This document shows positions 35,485-43,573 of a stretch of 64,000 bases of DNA, piece by piece. A model generated the notes under the pieces. It made no database searches and was not told where the DNA came from. It saw nothing but the letters and a program-made list of their open reading frames with translations. Made by a program: the position numbers and the translations under genes. The stretch spans positions 992,001 to 1,056,000 of the forward strand of contig KB906755.1 of NCBI GenBank assembly GCA_000381605.1, read 5' to 3'. Source of the DNA: Acidobacteriaceae bacterium KBS 89 (lineage in GTDB: Bacteria > Acidobacteriota > Terriglobia > Terriglobales > Acidobacteriaceae). Position 1 is the first letter of the stretch. Each line of letters begins with the position of its first letter.

Positions 35485-37968
35485 GTGCTAAAAAAGAGCA
35501 TGCCCAAACATCTTGCCCTGGCTCTCATCGCCGTCTCCACGTTCGCGTCCGCTCAAACAATCTCCAGCAAAACCACAGCGATGAAGCACATCGACGGCTA
35601 CCTCCCGCTCGATTGGGACGCCAAGGCCGGCAAGCTCTACCTCGAAATCCCGCACCTCGACACCGACATCCTCTACACCCACTCCCTCCCCTACGGCACC
35701 GGTTCCAACGACCTCGGCCTCGACCGCGGCCAGATCTCCCGCGGCCAACTCGTCCGCTTCCAGCGCACCGGACCGAAGGTTCTGCTCGTCGAACCCAACC
35801 AACAATTCCGCTCCAGTTCCACCGACCCAGCCGAGCAACTAGCCGTACGCCAATCCTTCCCCGAATCCGTCCTCTATGGCTTCAAGGTCGAAGCCGAAGA
35901 CCCTAACGGCATCGTCCTCGTCGACGCCACCGACTTCTTCCTCCGCGACGCACACGATGTAGTTGGCACCCTCACCCGCACTCAGCAAGGCACCTATAAA
36001 CTCGACGCCACCCGCTCCACCATCGCCCTCGATGCCACCAAGGCCTTCCCCAAAAACACCGAGGTCGAAGCTATCCTCACCTTCACCACCGACGGCCCCG
36101 CCCGCGGCGAATTCGTCCGCAACGTCACCCCCGACCCCCACGCCCTCACCGTCCGCGAGCACCAGTCCTTCGTCGAACTACCCGGCCCCGGCTTCACCCC
36201 TCGCCGCTTCGATCCCCGCGCGGGCTATTTTCCCACCTCCTACCGCGACTACAACGTCCCAGTCAGCGAACTGCTCGACCAACAATTCATCATCCGTCAC
36301 CGCCTCGTAAAAAAAGACCCATCGTGCAAAACGAACTGCGAACCCGTCGCTCCGATTCAGTACTACGTCGATAACGGTGCCGCCGAACCAATCCGCACCG
36401 CTCTCCTCGAAGGCGCACGCTGGTGGGACCAGGCCTTTCAGGCCGCAGGCTGGGCCAAAGGAACCTTCAAGGCTGACATCCTCCCGGCCAACGCCGACCC
36501 CATGGACGTTCGCTACAACATGATCCAGTGGGTTCATCGCTACACCCGCGGCTGGAGCTACGGCGCTGCCGTCGTCGATCCCCGCACCGGCGAAGTCCTG
36601 AAAGGCAACGTAACCCTGGGTTCGCTCCGCAGCCGCCAGGACTACCTTATCGACGAAGCCCTCCTTAGCCCGTACCAAGATGGCAAACCTCTCCCACCCG
36701 CCAGCGATCCAATGCTGGCGATGGTCCTCTCCCGTACTCGCCAGCTAGCCGCACACGAAACCGGCCACACCCTCGGCCTGGCTCACAACTTTGCCGCCAG
36801 CAGCTTTCCTCACACACCCGAAGAGTCCGTCTCCGTCATGGACTATCCCCACCCCTACGTCACCCTCGACAAAAATGGCGTTCCCAGCCTCTTGCAAAGT
36901 TACACCGTCAACATCGGCATCTGGGACAAGGTCGCCATCGACTACGGCTACCGCGAATTTGATTCGAACAAAAAACCCACCGAAGATCCCACCGCCCTCA
37001 ACGCGATCCTCGAAACCTCCCAAAAACGCGGGCTCATCTTCATCACCGACGAAGACTCCCGTCCTCTCGGTGGCGCCCACCCACACTCTCACCTCTGGGA
37101 CAACGGCACCGACCCCGCCGACGAACTCGATCGGGTAATGACAATCCGCACCGCCGCTCTCAAACGCTTCGGCGAAAACGCCATCACCAAGGGCACTCCC
37201 GTCGCGCAGCTGGAAGACACACTCGTCCCCCTTTACCTCCTCGAGCGCTACCAAACCGAAGCCACGGCAAAAGAGATCGGCGGCCTCGACTACCGTTACA
37301 ACCTCCGCGGCGACAGCCAGATCAACCCCACCATCGTCTCGCCCGCAGAACAGAAAAAGGCCCTCGCCGCTGTTCTCAAAACCCTCTCTCCCGAAACCCT
37401 GACGCTCCCAGAATCGCTGCTCCAGATCCTGCCACCACGTCCCCCAGGCCTCGAGCGCACCCGCGAGTCCTTCCCCTCGCACACCGGCCTAACCTTCGAC
37501 CCCATAGCCACCGCCGAATCTTCCGCCGACCTCACGCTCGCTCTCCTTGTCGACCCTGCCCGCGCCTCACGTCTCATCGAATACCACATGCGCGTTCCGG
37601 ACTCACCCTCGCTACGCGGCGTCCTCGAAGCCATCTCCAAAACAGTTGCCGAGCGACCTGAAGGTGGTCACAGCATGTCATCCGAGGTCGAGCGTGCCGT
37701 CGAATTTCGCGCGCTCGAAGCGATGCTGGCGCTCGCCGTAAACCCCGCGGCCTCGAGTCAGGCTCGCGCCATCGCCCGCTCTCATATCAATGACATTCTC
37801 AAGCAGTGGACCACCGCCGCTCCACTCACCGACACAGCCGAAGCCATCCATCGCGCCGCGCTCATCAACCGCATCAACGAATTCGAGCGCGACCCCGCAA
37901 AATTCGTTCCCGCCAAGCCCATCGAAGCCCCACCCGGCATGCCCATCGGCGACGAAGGAGACTTCTAG
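35485..37968 (+). CDS. Secreted zinc-dependent metalloprotease (DUF5117/DUF4953 family)
   Basis: 827 residues. Start at GTG 35485 (an in-frame ATG at 35500 is the alternative); either opens a signal peptide ending at FASA-Q. The DUF5117-like N-terminal domain covers about 50-300. The catalytic zinc motif is HETGHTLGLAH, with His424, Glu425, His428 and His434, i.e. the metzincin HExxHxxGxxH, followed by a Met-turn-like SVMDYPHP. The C-terminal ~350 residues are helical. It should degrade peptides or proteins outside the cytoplasm. Only 11 bases separate it from cyaY. Confidence 0.88.
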   Translation: MLKKSMPKHLALALIAVSTFASAQTISSKTTAMKHIDGYLPLDWDAKAGKLYLEIPHLDTDILYTHSLPYGTGSNDLGLDRGQISRGQLVRFQRTGPKVLLVEPNQQFRSSSTDPAEQLAVRQSFPESVLYGFKVEAEDPNGIVLVDATDFFLRDAHDVVGTLTRTQQGTYKLDATRSTIALDATKAFPKNTEVEAILTFTTDGPARGEFVRNVTPDPHALTVREHQSFVELPGPGFTPRRFDPRAGYFPTSYRDYNVPVSELLDQQFIIRHRLVKKDPSCKTNCEPVAPIQYYVDNGAAEPIRTALLEGARWWDQAFQAAGWAKGTFKADILPANADPMDVRYNMIQWVHRYTRGWSYGAAVVDPRTGEVLKGNVTLGSLRSRQDYLIDEALLSPYQDGKPLPPASDPMLAMVLSRTRQLAAHETGHTLGLAHNFAASSFPHTPEESVSVMDYPHPYVTLDKNGVPSLLQSYTVNIGIWDKVAIDYGYREFDSNKKPTEDPTALNAILETSQKRGLIFITDEDSRPLGGAHPHSHLWDNGTDPADELDRVMTIRTAALKRFGENAITKGTPVAQLEDTLVPLYLLERYQTEATAKEIGGLDYRYNLRGDSQINPTIVSPAEQKKALAAVLKTLSPETLTLPESLLQILPPRPPGLERTRESFPSHTGLTFDPIATAESSADLTLALLVDPARASRLIEYHMRVPDSPSLRGVLEAISKTVAERPEGGHSMSSEVERAVEFRALEAMLALAVNPAASSQARAIARSHINDILKQWTTAAPLTDTAEAIHRAALINRINEFERDPAKFVPAKPIEAPPGMPIGDEGDF

Positions 37969-38005
37969 CCGAGTCAGTTTTTTTAACGTCTCAAGAAAGC
38001 ACGAT

Positions 38006-38839
38006 CTATCGGGTCGAAAGCCACCACCCATCTCCAGAAAACCAGCAACTCTCATCCACTGCGTCGTTTCGATATAGCGACTTCACCTTCGCCCATCCAC
38101 TGTTGTGAAACGCTTCGGAAAGCCTCTGCGCTGTCCCCTCATCCCGCGCCCCGACACAAGGAACAAACTGCGCTTGTAACAGAAAACGTGCCGCGAACCC
38201 ACCATCCTCCTGCTTCGTGATCAGCAACATCGCGCCGGCTCCGTCTGCAGCCGTCATCGGAAACAGAAGCCGTCCTTTCGAACGCAAAGCGTCAAGCCAA
38301 ACATCCAGCGGCCCCGTAGCACCGGCACTCACATAGAGAACATCACACTCCGGAAGCGACCCCTCGGTGCCGGATCGGTCATGCACTGCCGCATAGGAAA
38401 ATTCAGCGAGATTCTTCGTCGCACGCCGCGCAAACTCCGGTTCAATCTCGTAAGCATCGACCACTCCGGTCTCTCCAACCAGCTTGGCCAGCAACGTCGT
38501 GTAGTACCCCGTACCTGCCCCTACGTGGACGACCCGCTCGCCTCTCTTCACATCCAACGCCGCAAGGCAGAAGGCATGCAACGTAGGCTGCCCATTGTTG
38601 AATGGTCCCTCGCCCCCGAGCGAAACCACAACGTCCTGATAGAGAAGCGCCGGGTCATCCGTAGGCGACTCGACGTAACCCGATCGTGTAAAAATCTTCC
38701 ACGGAGGAGGCCCGACAAATTCCTCGCGTGGTGTCGATGCCAACGCAGCCTCAAGGTCACTTCCCGGAGCGATACCGGCATTGGCAGTTATCAATTTCGC
38801 AAAGAACTGTCGGTGCGCCTGCAAGCGGTCCATCGTCAT
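38006..38839 (-). CDS. Protein-L-isoaspartate O-methyltransferase-like protein
   Basis: 277 residues. The PCMT-type SAM-dependent fold shows FVGPPPWKIFTRSGY, then QPTLHAFCLAALDVKRGERV, the SAM motif HVGAGTGYYTTLLAKL (about 105-120) and VDAYEIEPEFARRATKNL. It lacks a clear copy of the classical N-terminal T-D substrate loop, so it could act on other substrates than isoaspartyl residues. Convergent with the metalloprotease gene across 37 bases. Confidence 0.8.
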   Translation of the reverse strand: MTMDRLQAHRQFFAKLITANAGIAPGSDLEAALASTPREEFVGPPPWKIFTRSGYVESPTDDPALLYQDVVVSLGGEGPFNNGQPTLHAFCLAALDVKRGERVVHVGAGTGYYTTLLAKLVGETGVVDAYEIEPEFARRATKNLAEFSYAAVHDRSGTEGSLPECDVLYVSAGATGPLDVWLDALRSKGRLLFPMTAADGAGAMLLITKQEDGGFAARFLLQAQFVPCVGARDEGTAQRLSEAFHNSGWAKVKSLYRNDAVDESCWFSGDGWWLSTR

Positions 38840-38863
38840 CCTCTAAAGCTATACTCGTAATCC

Positions 38864-39820
38864 ATGCCCCGTCATAGGCGCAAAGGCCCCATCTTTCTTG
38901 GCGTGACGCTCTCCGTGATGAGTTCTCTCCCCTTTGCGATCCCTCAAACCGCAAAATCCCCAGTGACTGCCGCCGATCCCTACACTCTCAGCGTCGCTGT
39001 CGATGAGGTAAGCCTCACCTTTCATGCCGCCGACTTCCACGGCATTCCCATCGACGACCTCAAACTCAACGACCTGCGCATCCTCGACAACGGAAAGCAG
39101 CCCCGCCAGATCGTCTCCTTTGAAGTGCACCAGAATCTACCAGTCCGTTTTGGGATCCTCGTGGACACCAGCAGATCGATGCTCGAACACCTCCGTCGCA
39201 ACCAGGCCATAGCGAACGAATACATCACTCAGCTGCTTCACAAGCAATCCGACCGAGCCTTCGTCATGCGGTTCGACTCCCAGGCAAAAGTCTTGCAGGA
39301 CTGGACCGAAGACAGCGCTGCTCTGATAGCAAGCCTCCACAACGTCGCCTCCGACTCCACAAGCCGATTGGGTGGCACAGCTCTCTTCGACTCGATCTAC
39401 AAAGCCTGCCGCAATCAATTTGGAACAGCCAACCCGTTAGCTGGCAACTTCATCCTTCTCTTCACCGACGGCATTGACAATGCCAGCCACGCTCGCCTCG
39501 AGGACGACATCGACATCTGCCAGAAGGCGAACACCGCGATCTACATCTTCAGCGCCGAGCCCAAATCGATCTTCTCCAACGGACAAAAGATCCTCAACGG
39601 ACTTGCAACCCAGACAGGCGGCGTTATGTTCTTCGATCAAAGCCGCGAAACTATCTGGAATGACCTTCGCATCATCGACGCAAACCTGCGAAGCCAATAT
39701 CGCCTCGTCTACAAACCGCAACATTTCAAGCGAGACGGCTCATTTCATCGCATCAAACTCGATAGCCCAACTCGCGGCGGAGTCATCACCACCCGCTCCG
39801 GCTACTACGCCACTCCATAA
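38864..39820 (+). CDS. VWFA-related domain secreted protein (acidobacterial type)
   Basis: 318 residues. N-terminal signal-like hydrophobic segment (about 9-28). Residues about 40-92 form the small beta domain seen before VWFA in this family (LTFHAADFHGIPIDDLKLND). The von Willebrand A domain starts at FGILVDTSRS, with MIDAS residues Asp101, Ser103 and Ser105, and continues to LFTDGIDNASHARL. The family is widely expanded in Acidobacteria; role unknown, possibly adhesion or complex assembly. TATACT lies 8 bases before the ATG, suggesting a leaderless mRNA. Confidence 0.88.
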   Translation: MPRHRRKGPIFLGVTLSVMSSLPFAIPQTAKSPVTAADPYTLSVAVDEVSLTFHAADFHGIPIDDLKLNDLRILDNGKQPRQIVSFEVHQNLPVRFGILVDTSRSMLEHLRRNQAIANEYITQLLHKQSDRAFVMRFDSQAKVLQDWTEDSAALIASLHNVASDSTSRLGGTALFDSIYKACRNQFGTANPLAGNFILLFTDGIDNASHARLEDDIDICQKANTAIYIFSAEPKSIFSNGQKILNGLATQTGGVMFFDQSRETIWNDLRIIDANLRSQYRLVYKPQHFKRDGSFHRIKLDSPTRGGVITTRSGYYATP

Positions 39821-39871
39821 CAGCGTTGAAAGATGCCAGCTCTCCCAGTCGCCAGCTATACTCAATCCTCG

Positions 39872-40291
39872 ATGCCCCCTTCCGCCCCAATCCGAGTCCT
39901 GGTAGCCAAACCCGGCCTGGACGGCCACGACCGCGGCGCCAAGATCATCGCCCGCGCCCTCCGCGACGCCGGCATGGAGGTTATCTACACCGGTCTACGC
40001 CAGACTCCCGAGATGATCGTCTCTGCCGCCATCCAGGAGGACGTCGACTGCATCGGACTCTCCATCCTCTCCGGCGCCCACAACGTCATCGTGCCGCGCA
40101 TCACCGCTCTGCTCCGCGAGCAAAAGGCTGAAGATATTCTTCTCGTCCTCGGCGGCACCATCCCTGACGAAGACCAGCCCAAATTAAAAGAGAACGGCGT
40201 CTCGGCCATCTTCGGACCGGGAACGCCGCTCGAATCCACCATCGCCTTCATCCGCGAAAACGTAAGGCCCCGCACCCTGCTTATCCGCTAG
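39872..40291 (+). CDS. Stand-alone B12-binding domain (methylmalonyl-CoA mutase C-terminal type)
   Basis: 139 residues from ATG 39872, preceded 9 bases earlier by TATACT; an ATG at 39833 is the alternative. The cobalamin motif DxHxxG is Asp17-Gly-His19-Asp-Arg-Gly22, with His19 as the lower cobalt ligand, followed by [10 protein letters not shown] and [14 protein letters not shown]. This domain normally forms the C-terminus or small subunit of acyl-CoA mutases such as methylmalonyl-CoA mutase; the large catalytic subunit is not in the window. It faces the end of a leucine/acyl-CoA catabolic operon, which fits a propionyl- or isobutyryl-CoA role. Confidence 0.9.
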   Translation: MPPSAPIRVLVAKPGLDGHDRGAKIIARALRDAGMEVIYTGLRQTPEMIVSAAIQEDVDCIGLSILSGAHNVIVPRITALLREQKAEDILLVLGGTIPDEDQPKLKENGVSAIFGPGTPLESTIAFIRENVRPRTLLIR

Positions 40292-40300
40292 CGAAACGAA

Positions 40301-41038
40301 CTACCACGGTAACGGCTTCCCCAGATGAACGTAGGCGCCATTTGGTCCACTATCCTGCAACGTCGCCAACTCCACAGAAGTCTTCGCGCCAGTCTCAACA
40401 TCAAGCTGCGCGCCCTCACCGCCCATCTCCGTCTTCACCCACCCCGGATGCGCCGAATTCACCTTGATCTTCGTGTCCTTCAGCTCATGCGCCAGATGAA
40501 TCGTGAACGAATTCAGCGCCGCCTTCGAAGCGTCGTACGCGAATGTCTTGGCATCGTAGATAAAAGATCCCGGTGTAGCGTGAAGAGTATTCGACCCAAG
40601 GATGCTCGACAGGTTCACAATCCGCCCGCCCACACTCTTCTTCAACAGAGGCAGCAACGCCTGCGTCAACCCCACCACAGCAAAAAAATTCGTATTGAAG
40701 GTCTTCCGCAAGACATCCTGCGATGTCTTCGTCGTCTCATTACCCTTCCGGCCATCGAGCATGATTCCGGCGTTATTGATCAGAATATCGAGCACCCCAT
40801 AGTCCTTCTCGATCAACTTCGCGACGGCCGCATAGTCCGCTGAATTGTCTACATCCAGTTTCACTGCACGCGCATCGACTCCATCCTTCTTCAACTCCGC
40901 CACAGCCGCATCGCCCTTGGCCTGATCGCGTACTCCAATCAGCACAGTGATCCCAAGCTTCCCCAGCTGCCGGGCCGTCTCTAACCCGATTCCCTTGTTC
41001 CCACCCGTAACCAGCGCAACCTTCTTCGCATCACTCAT
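40301..41038 (-). CDS. Short-chain dehydrogenase/reductase
   Basis: 245 residues from ATG 41038 with GAGGTGG upstream. Classical SDR: TGGNKGIG (11-18) binds NAD(P), NNAG at 98, catalytic Ser near 144 and Tyr168-x3-Lys172 (AYDASKAA). The C-terminal HPGWVKTEMGG is typical of carbonyl-reductase-like SDRs, for which NADPH is usual. It is the last gene of the six-gene acyl-CoA operon, 36 bases after the thioesterase gene. The substrate is unknown. Confidence 0.9.
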   Translation of the reverse strand: MSDAKKVALVTGGNKGIGLETARQLGKLGITVLIGVRDQAKGDAAVAELKKDGVDARAVKLDVDNSADYAAVAKLIEKDYGVLDILINNAGIMLDGRKGNETTKTSQDVLRKTFNTNFFAVVGLTQALLPLLKKSVGGRIVNLSSILGSNTLHATPGSFIYDAKTFAYDASKAALNSFTIHLAHELKDTKIKVNSAHPGWVKTEMGGEGAQLDVETGAKTSVELATLQDSGPNGAYVHLGKPLPW

Positions 41039-41074
41039 CAAAGCCACCTCGCACACAATCTAACTGCAGTTCCC

Positions 41075-41509
41075 TTATGAGATGAGATGCTGGGCAAAAC
41101 GTTCCGCATATTTCTGTGGCAGTGACCGCTTTTTCATGTCCATACCCACGCACACATGCATCGTCTCTCCCTCGCACAACAGAGCGCCGTCCGCAATCCG
41201 CAAGATTCTGTATCCAAACCGAATCACCGGCCCGCGTGCAGCCAGCAGCCGAGTCTCAATCACCAGTTCATCGTCGTACCGCGCCGGCACCCGATACCTC
41301 GCATGCACATCCACCACAGAGATCCCGCAACCCTCTTCCAGCTCCATCCGTTTGTAATCCAACCCCAGCTGCCGGATAAACTCAACCCGCCCCACCTCAA
41401 ACCAGATCAGATAGTTCGAGTGATACACCACCCCCATCTGATCCGTCTCCGCATACCGCACCCGCACCCGCGCTTCACTCGCAGGCCTCATACCTTGAAC
41501 GTTACTCAT
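41075..41509 (-). CDS. Acyl-CoA thioesterase, 4HBT/YbgC family
   Basis: 144 residues with the hotdog fold. The active-site segment VRYAETDQMGVVYHSNYLIWF has Asp23 in the TDQMG-VYHxNY motif typical of 4-hydroxybenzoyl-CoA thioesterase-like enzymes (given here in two parts: RYAETDQMG and VVYHSNYLIWF). Hydrolyses acyl-CoA to free acid and CoA. It sits between the hydratase and SDR genes and may release CoA from stalled intermediates of the same pathway. Confidence 0.88.
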   Translation of the reverse strand: MSNVQGMRPASEARVRVRYAETDQMGVVYHSNYLIWFEVGRVEFIRQLGLDYKRMELEEGCGISVVDVHARYRVPARYDDELVIETRLLAARGPVIRFGYRILRIADGALLCEGETMHVCVGMDMKKRSLPQKYAERFAQHLIS

Positions 41510-41568
41510 CCAAACAGTCTACCGATTAAAATCTGCACCCAAATCAGCGCAATCGGTGCAAATCCGCG

Positions 41569-42351
41569 TTAATACTTCCCCCACACCGGTTTCCTCTTCT
41601 CCAGAAACGCCGCCACACCCTCGCGAAAATCATGCGTCGCCCTCGCCTCGGCATTCGCCGCCAGCGCTTTCGCGATCGCCCCATCGAGCCACGCCTTGCT
41701 CTGCGCGGCCAGCAACCGCTTCGTCGCCGCCAACGCCTCCGGACTATTCGCCTTCAACACTGTCACCACCTCAAGCGCCTTCGCCTCCAACCTCTCCGCA
41801 TCCACCACCTCATTCACTAACCCCAGCCGTAACGCATCTTCACTCGTAAACAGCCGCCCGGTCAGCAACAAGTCCCGCGCCTGCTTCTCCCCAATCTGCA
41901 AAACCAGAAACGCCGACACCACCGCCGGCACAAACCCGATCCTCACCTCGGTATATCCAAACTTCGCCCCCGGAACCGCCAGCGTAAAGTCGCACATCGT
42001 TGCCAATCCGGTTCCCCCGGCAACCGCCGCGCCATGCACCACAGCAATCGTCGGCTTCGGCAATTCGTACAGCGTTCGAAACAACTGCGCAATCCTCTCC
42101 GCATCCGCCGTATGCTCCGCCGCGGACTTGTCATTCATCCCCTGCAGCGCACTCAAATCCAGCCCCGCACAAAACGCCTCGCCCGCCCCGGCAAACATCA
42201 CAACACGGCAATCGCTCGCCGCAGCCTCCTCCATCGCCCGAATCAGCTCCCCCTGCATCTCAGGCGTCATCGCATTCCGCCGCTCCGGACGATTCAGCGT
42301 AATCCGTAGAACCCCATCCTCTTCCGTCACCAGAATCGTCGAATAACTCAT
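41569..42351 (-). CDS. liuC: Enoyl-CoA hydratase/isomerase, probably methylglutaconyl-CoA hydratase
   Basis: 260 residues from ATG 42351 with AGGAG upstream. Crotonase fold: ITLNRPERRNAMTPEM, the oxyanion-hole segment FCAGLDLSAL and the catalytic Glu in GYTEVRIGFVPAVVSAF. The EVRIGxxPAVxS block plus IGEKQARDLLLTGR is the pattern I associate with LiuC/AUH-type methylglutaconyl-CoA hydratases. The first acidic residue of ordinary hydratases is not in its usual place (GTGLATMCD). The genes for a methylcrotonyl-CoA carboxylase-like beta subunit and HMG-CoA lyase lie in the same operon, which supports leucine breakdown. Confidence 0.85.
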   Translation of the reverse strand: MSYSTILVTEEDGVLRITLNRPERRNAMTPEMQGELIRAMEEAAASDCRVVMFAGAGEAFCAGLDLSALQGMNDKSAAEHTADAERIAQLFRTLYELPKPTIAVVHGAAVAGGTGLATMCDFTLAVPGAKFGYTEVRIGFVPAVVSAFLVLQIGEKQARDLLLTGRLFTSEDALRLGLVNEVVDAERLEAKALEVVTVLKANSPEALAATKRLLAAQSKAWLDGAIAKALAANAEARATHDFREGVAAFLEKRKPVWGKY

Positions 42352-42377
42352 CACACTCCTAATCACTAGCCACTTTC

Positions 42378-43250
42378 CTACTGCACAGGCGCTCCATACT
42401 TTCGTTCAATCTCCGCACTAGCCGCAATCAAGCCCTCCAGCGGCCGCATCGGCGGCAACTCACCACCCAGCGCCTTCAACTCCGCCAGCAAAACCTCCGT
42501 AGCCATATTCCCGACCAATGCATCCTGCGCAAACGGACATCCACCCAGCCCCCCAATCGCCGCATCGAACCGCCGACACCCAGCCTCATACGCCGCCCGC
42601 ACCTTCGCCGCCGCATTGTCCGGCCGAGCATGCAGATGCACTCCGATCTCAATGTTGTCATGCACGGCCATCACATCAGCCACCACATCCGCCACCTGCT
42701 TCGGCGTCGCCAGCCCCACCGTATCCGCCAGCGAAATCTGCGTCACTCCGTTATCCGCAAGCAAATCGCAAGCGGCAACAACCTCATCAATATCCCACGC
42801 CTCGCCATAAGGATTCCCAAAAGCCATCGAGATATAAGCCACCACATCTATCCCCGCCTTAAACGCAATCGTCCCCACCTTCTCCAACTCCTCCAGCGAC
42901 TCCTCTGGCGTCTGGTTCTGATTGCGCTGCAAAAACGTCGGCGAAATCGAATACGGAAACCCCAGCGTCTGCACGCTCCCCGTCTTCACCGCCCGCTCCG
43001 CGCCTTTCTCATTCACCACAATCCCGATAATCTCCACATCATCCGGCGGATCCAGATACTCCAGCACCAGCTCCGAGTCCGCCATCTGGGGCACCGCCGC
43101 CCGCGAAACAAAGCTCACCGCATCGATATGCTTGAACCCCGCCGCAATCAACACCCGCAGATAGTCCGCCTTCACCTCCGCCGGCATATTCTTCGGCAAC
43201 CCCTGCCAAGCATCCCGCGGGCATTCAATAATTTTCACCATTTCACTCAT
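42378..43250 (-). CDS. mvaB: Hydroxymethylglutaryl-CoA lyase
   Basis: 290 residues; TIM-barrel lyase splitting HMG-CoA into acetyl-CoA and acetoacetate, the last step of leucine breakdown. Seen: VKIIECPRDAWQGLPKNMPA at the start (normally EVGPRDGLQ, here ECPRDAWQG), IDAVSFVSRAAVPQMADSE, SLADTVGLATPKQV, HLHARPDNAAAK and the catalytic-Cys loop IGGLGGCPFAQDALVGN. The ATG overlaps the stop of the upstream membrane-protein gene (ATGA). The altered first motif could shift the substrate slightly, but the Cys loop and metal-binding HLHA are intact. Confidence 0.9.
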   Translation of the reverse strand: MSEMVKIIECPRDAWQGLPKNMPAEVKADYLRVLIAAGFKHIDAVSFVSRAAVPQMADSELVLEYLDPPDDVEIIGIVVNEKGAERAVKTGSVQTLGFPYSISPTFLQRNQNQTPEESLEELEKVGTIAFKAGIDVVAYISMAFGNPYGEAWDIDEVVAACDLLADNGVTQISLADTVGLATPKQVADVVADVMAVHDNIEIGVHLHARPDNAAAKVRAAYEAGCRRFDAAIGGLGGCPFAQDALVGNMATEVLLAELKALGGELPPMRPLEGLIAASAEIERKYGAPVQ

Positions 43251-43573
43251 CGAAAATTCTCAGAACCTTTCGTGAACAGCCACCAACATAGTGCAGCGTG
43301 GGTAAGGACAATTGCCAGCACAACCCAAACCTGTCGTGAAGACTTATCGACCAAAAGGCCGTACGTGGGCCATTGAATAAGAGCCACAAGCGAAACAACG
43401 AGACTCGCTCCCAGATATCCACCCGTAACGATACAAGCAAAAGGCAGAATCATACGTGCCGCAACGTAACTACCATGGCCAGCTTCCCCCGAGATGAAAC
43501 CAGCGACGAGGGCCACGGGAGTTATCAATAGGCCTAACGCTAGAAATGGATTTCTGTGAAGCCAGTTCTTCAC
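43247..43573 (-). CDS. Small membrane protein embedded in the leucine-catabolic operon
   Basis: 108 residues with three to four hydrophobic helices: FLALGLLITPVALVAGFIS, MILPFACIVTGGYLGASLVV with VSLVALIQW, and VVLAIVLTHAALCWWLF. Its GTG start overlaps the TGA of the carboxylase gene (GTGA), and its TGA overlaps the ATG of the HMG-CoA lyase gene (ATGA), so it must be translated with both. No family recognised and no obvious reason for a membrane protein here; transport of an acid intermediate is one guess. Confidence 0.65.
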   Translation of the reverse strand: MKNWLHRNPFLALGLLITPVALVAGFISGEAGHGSYVAARMILPFACIVTGGYLGASLVVSLVALIQWPTYGLLVDKSSRQVWVVLAIVLTHAALCWWLFTKGSENFR

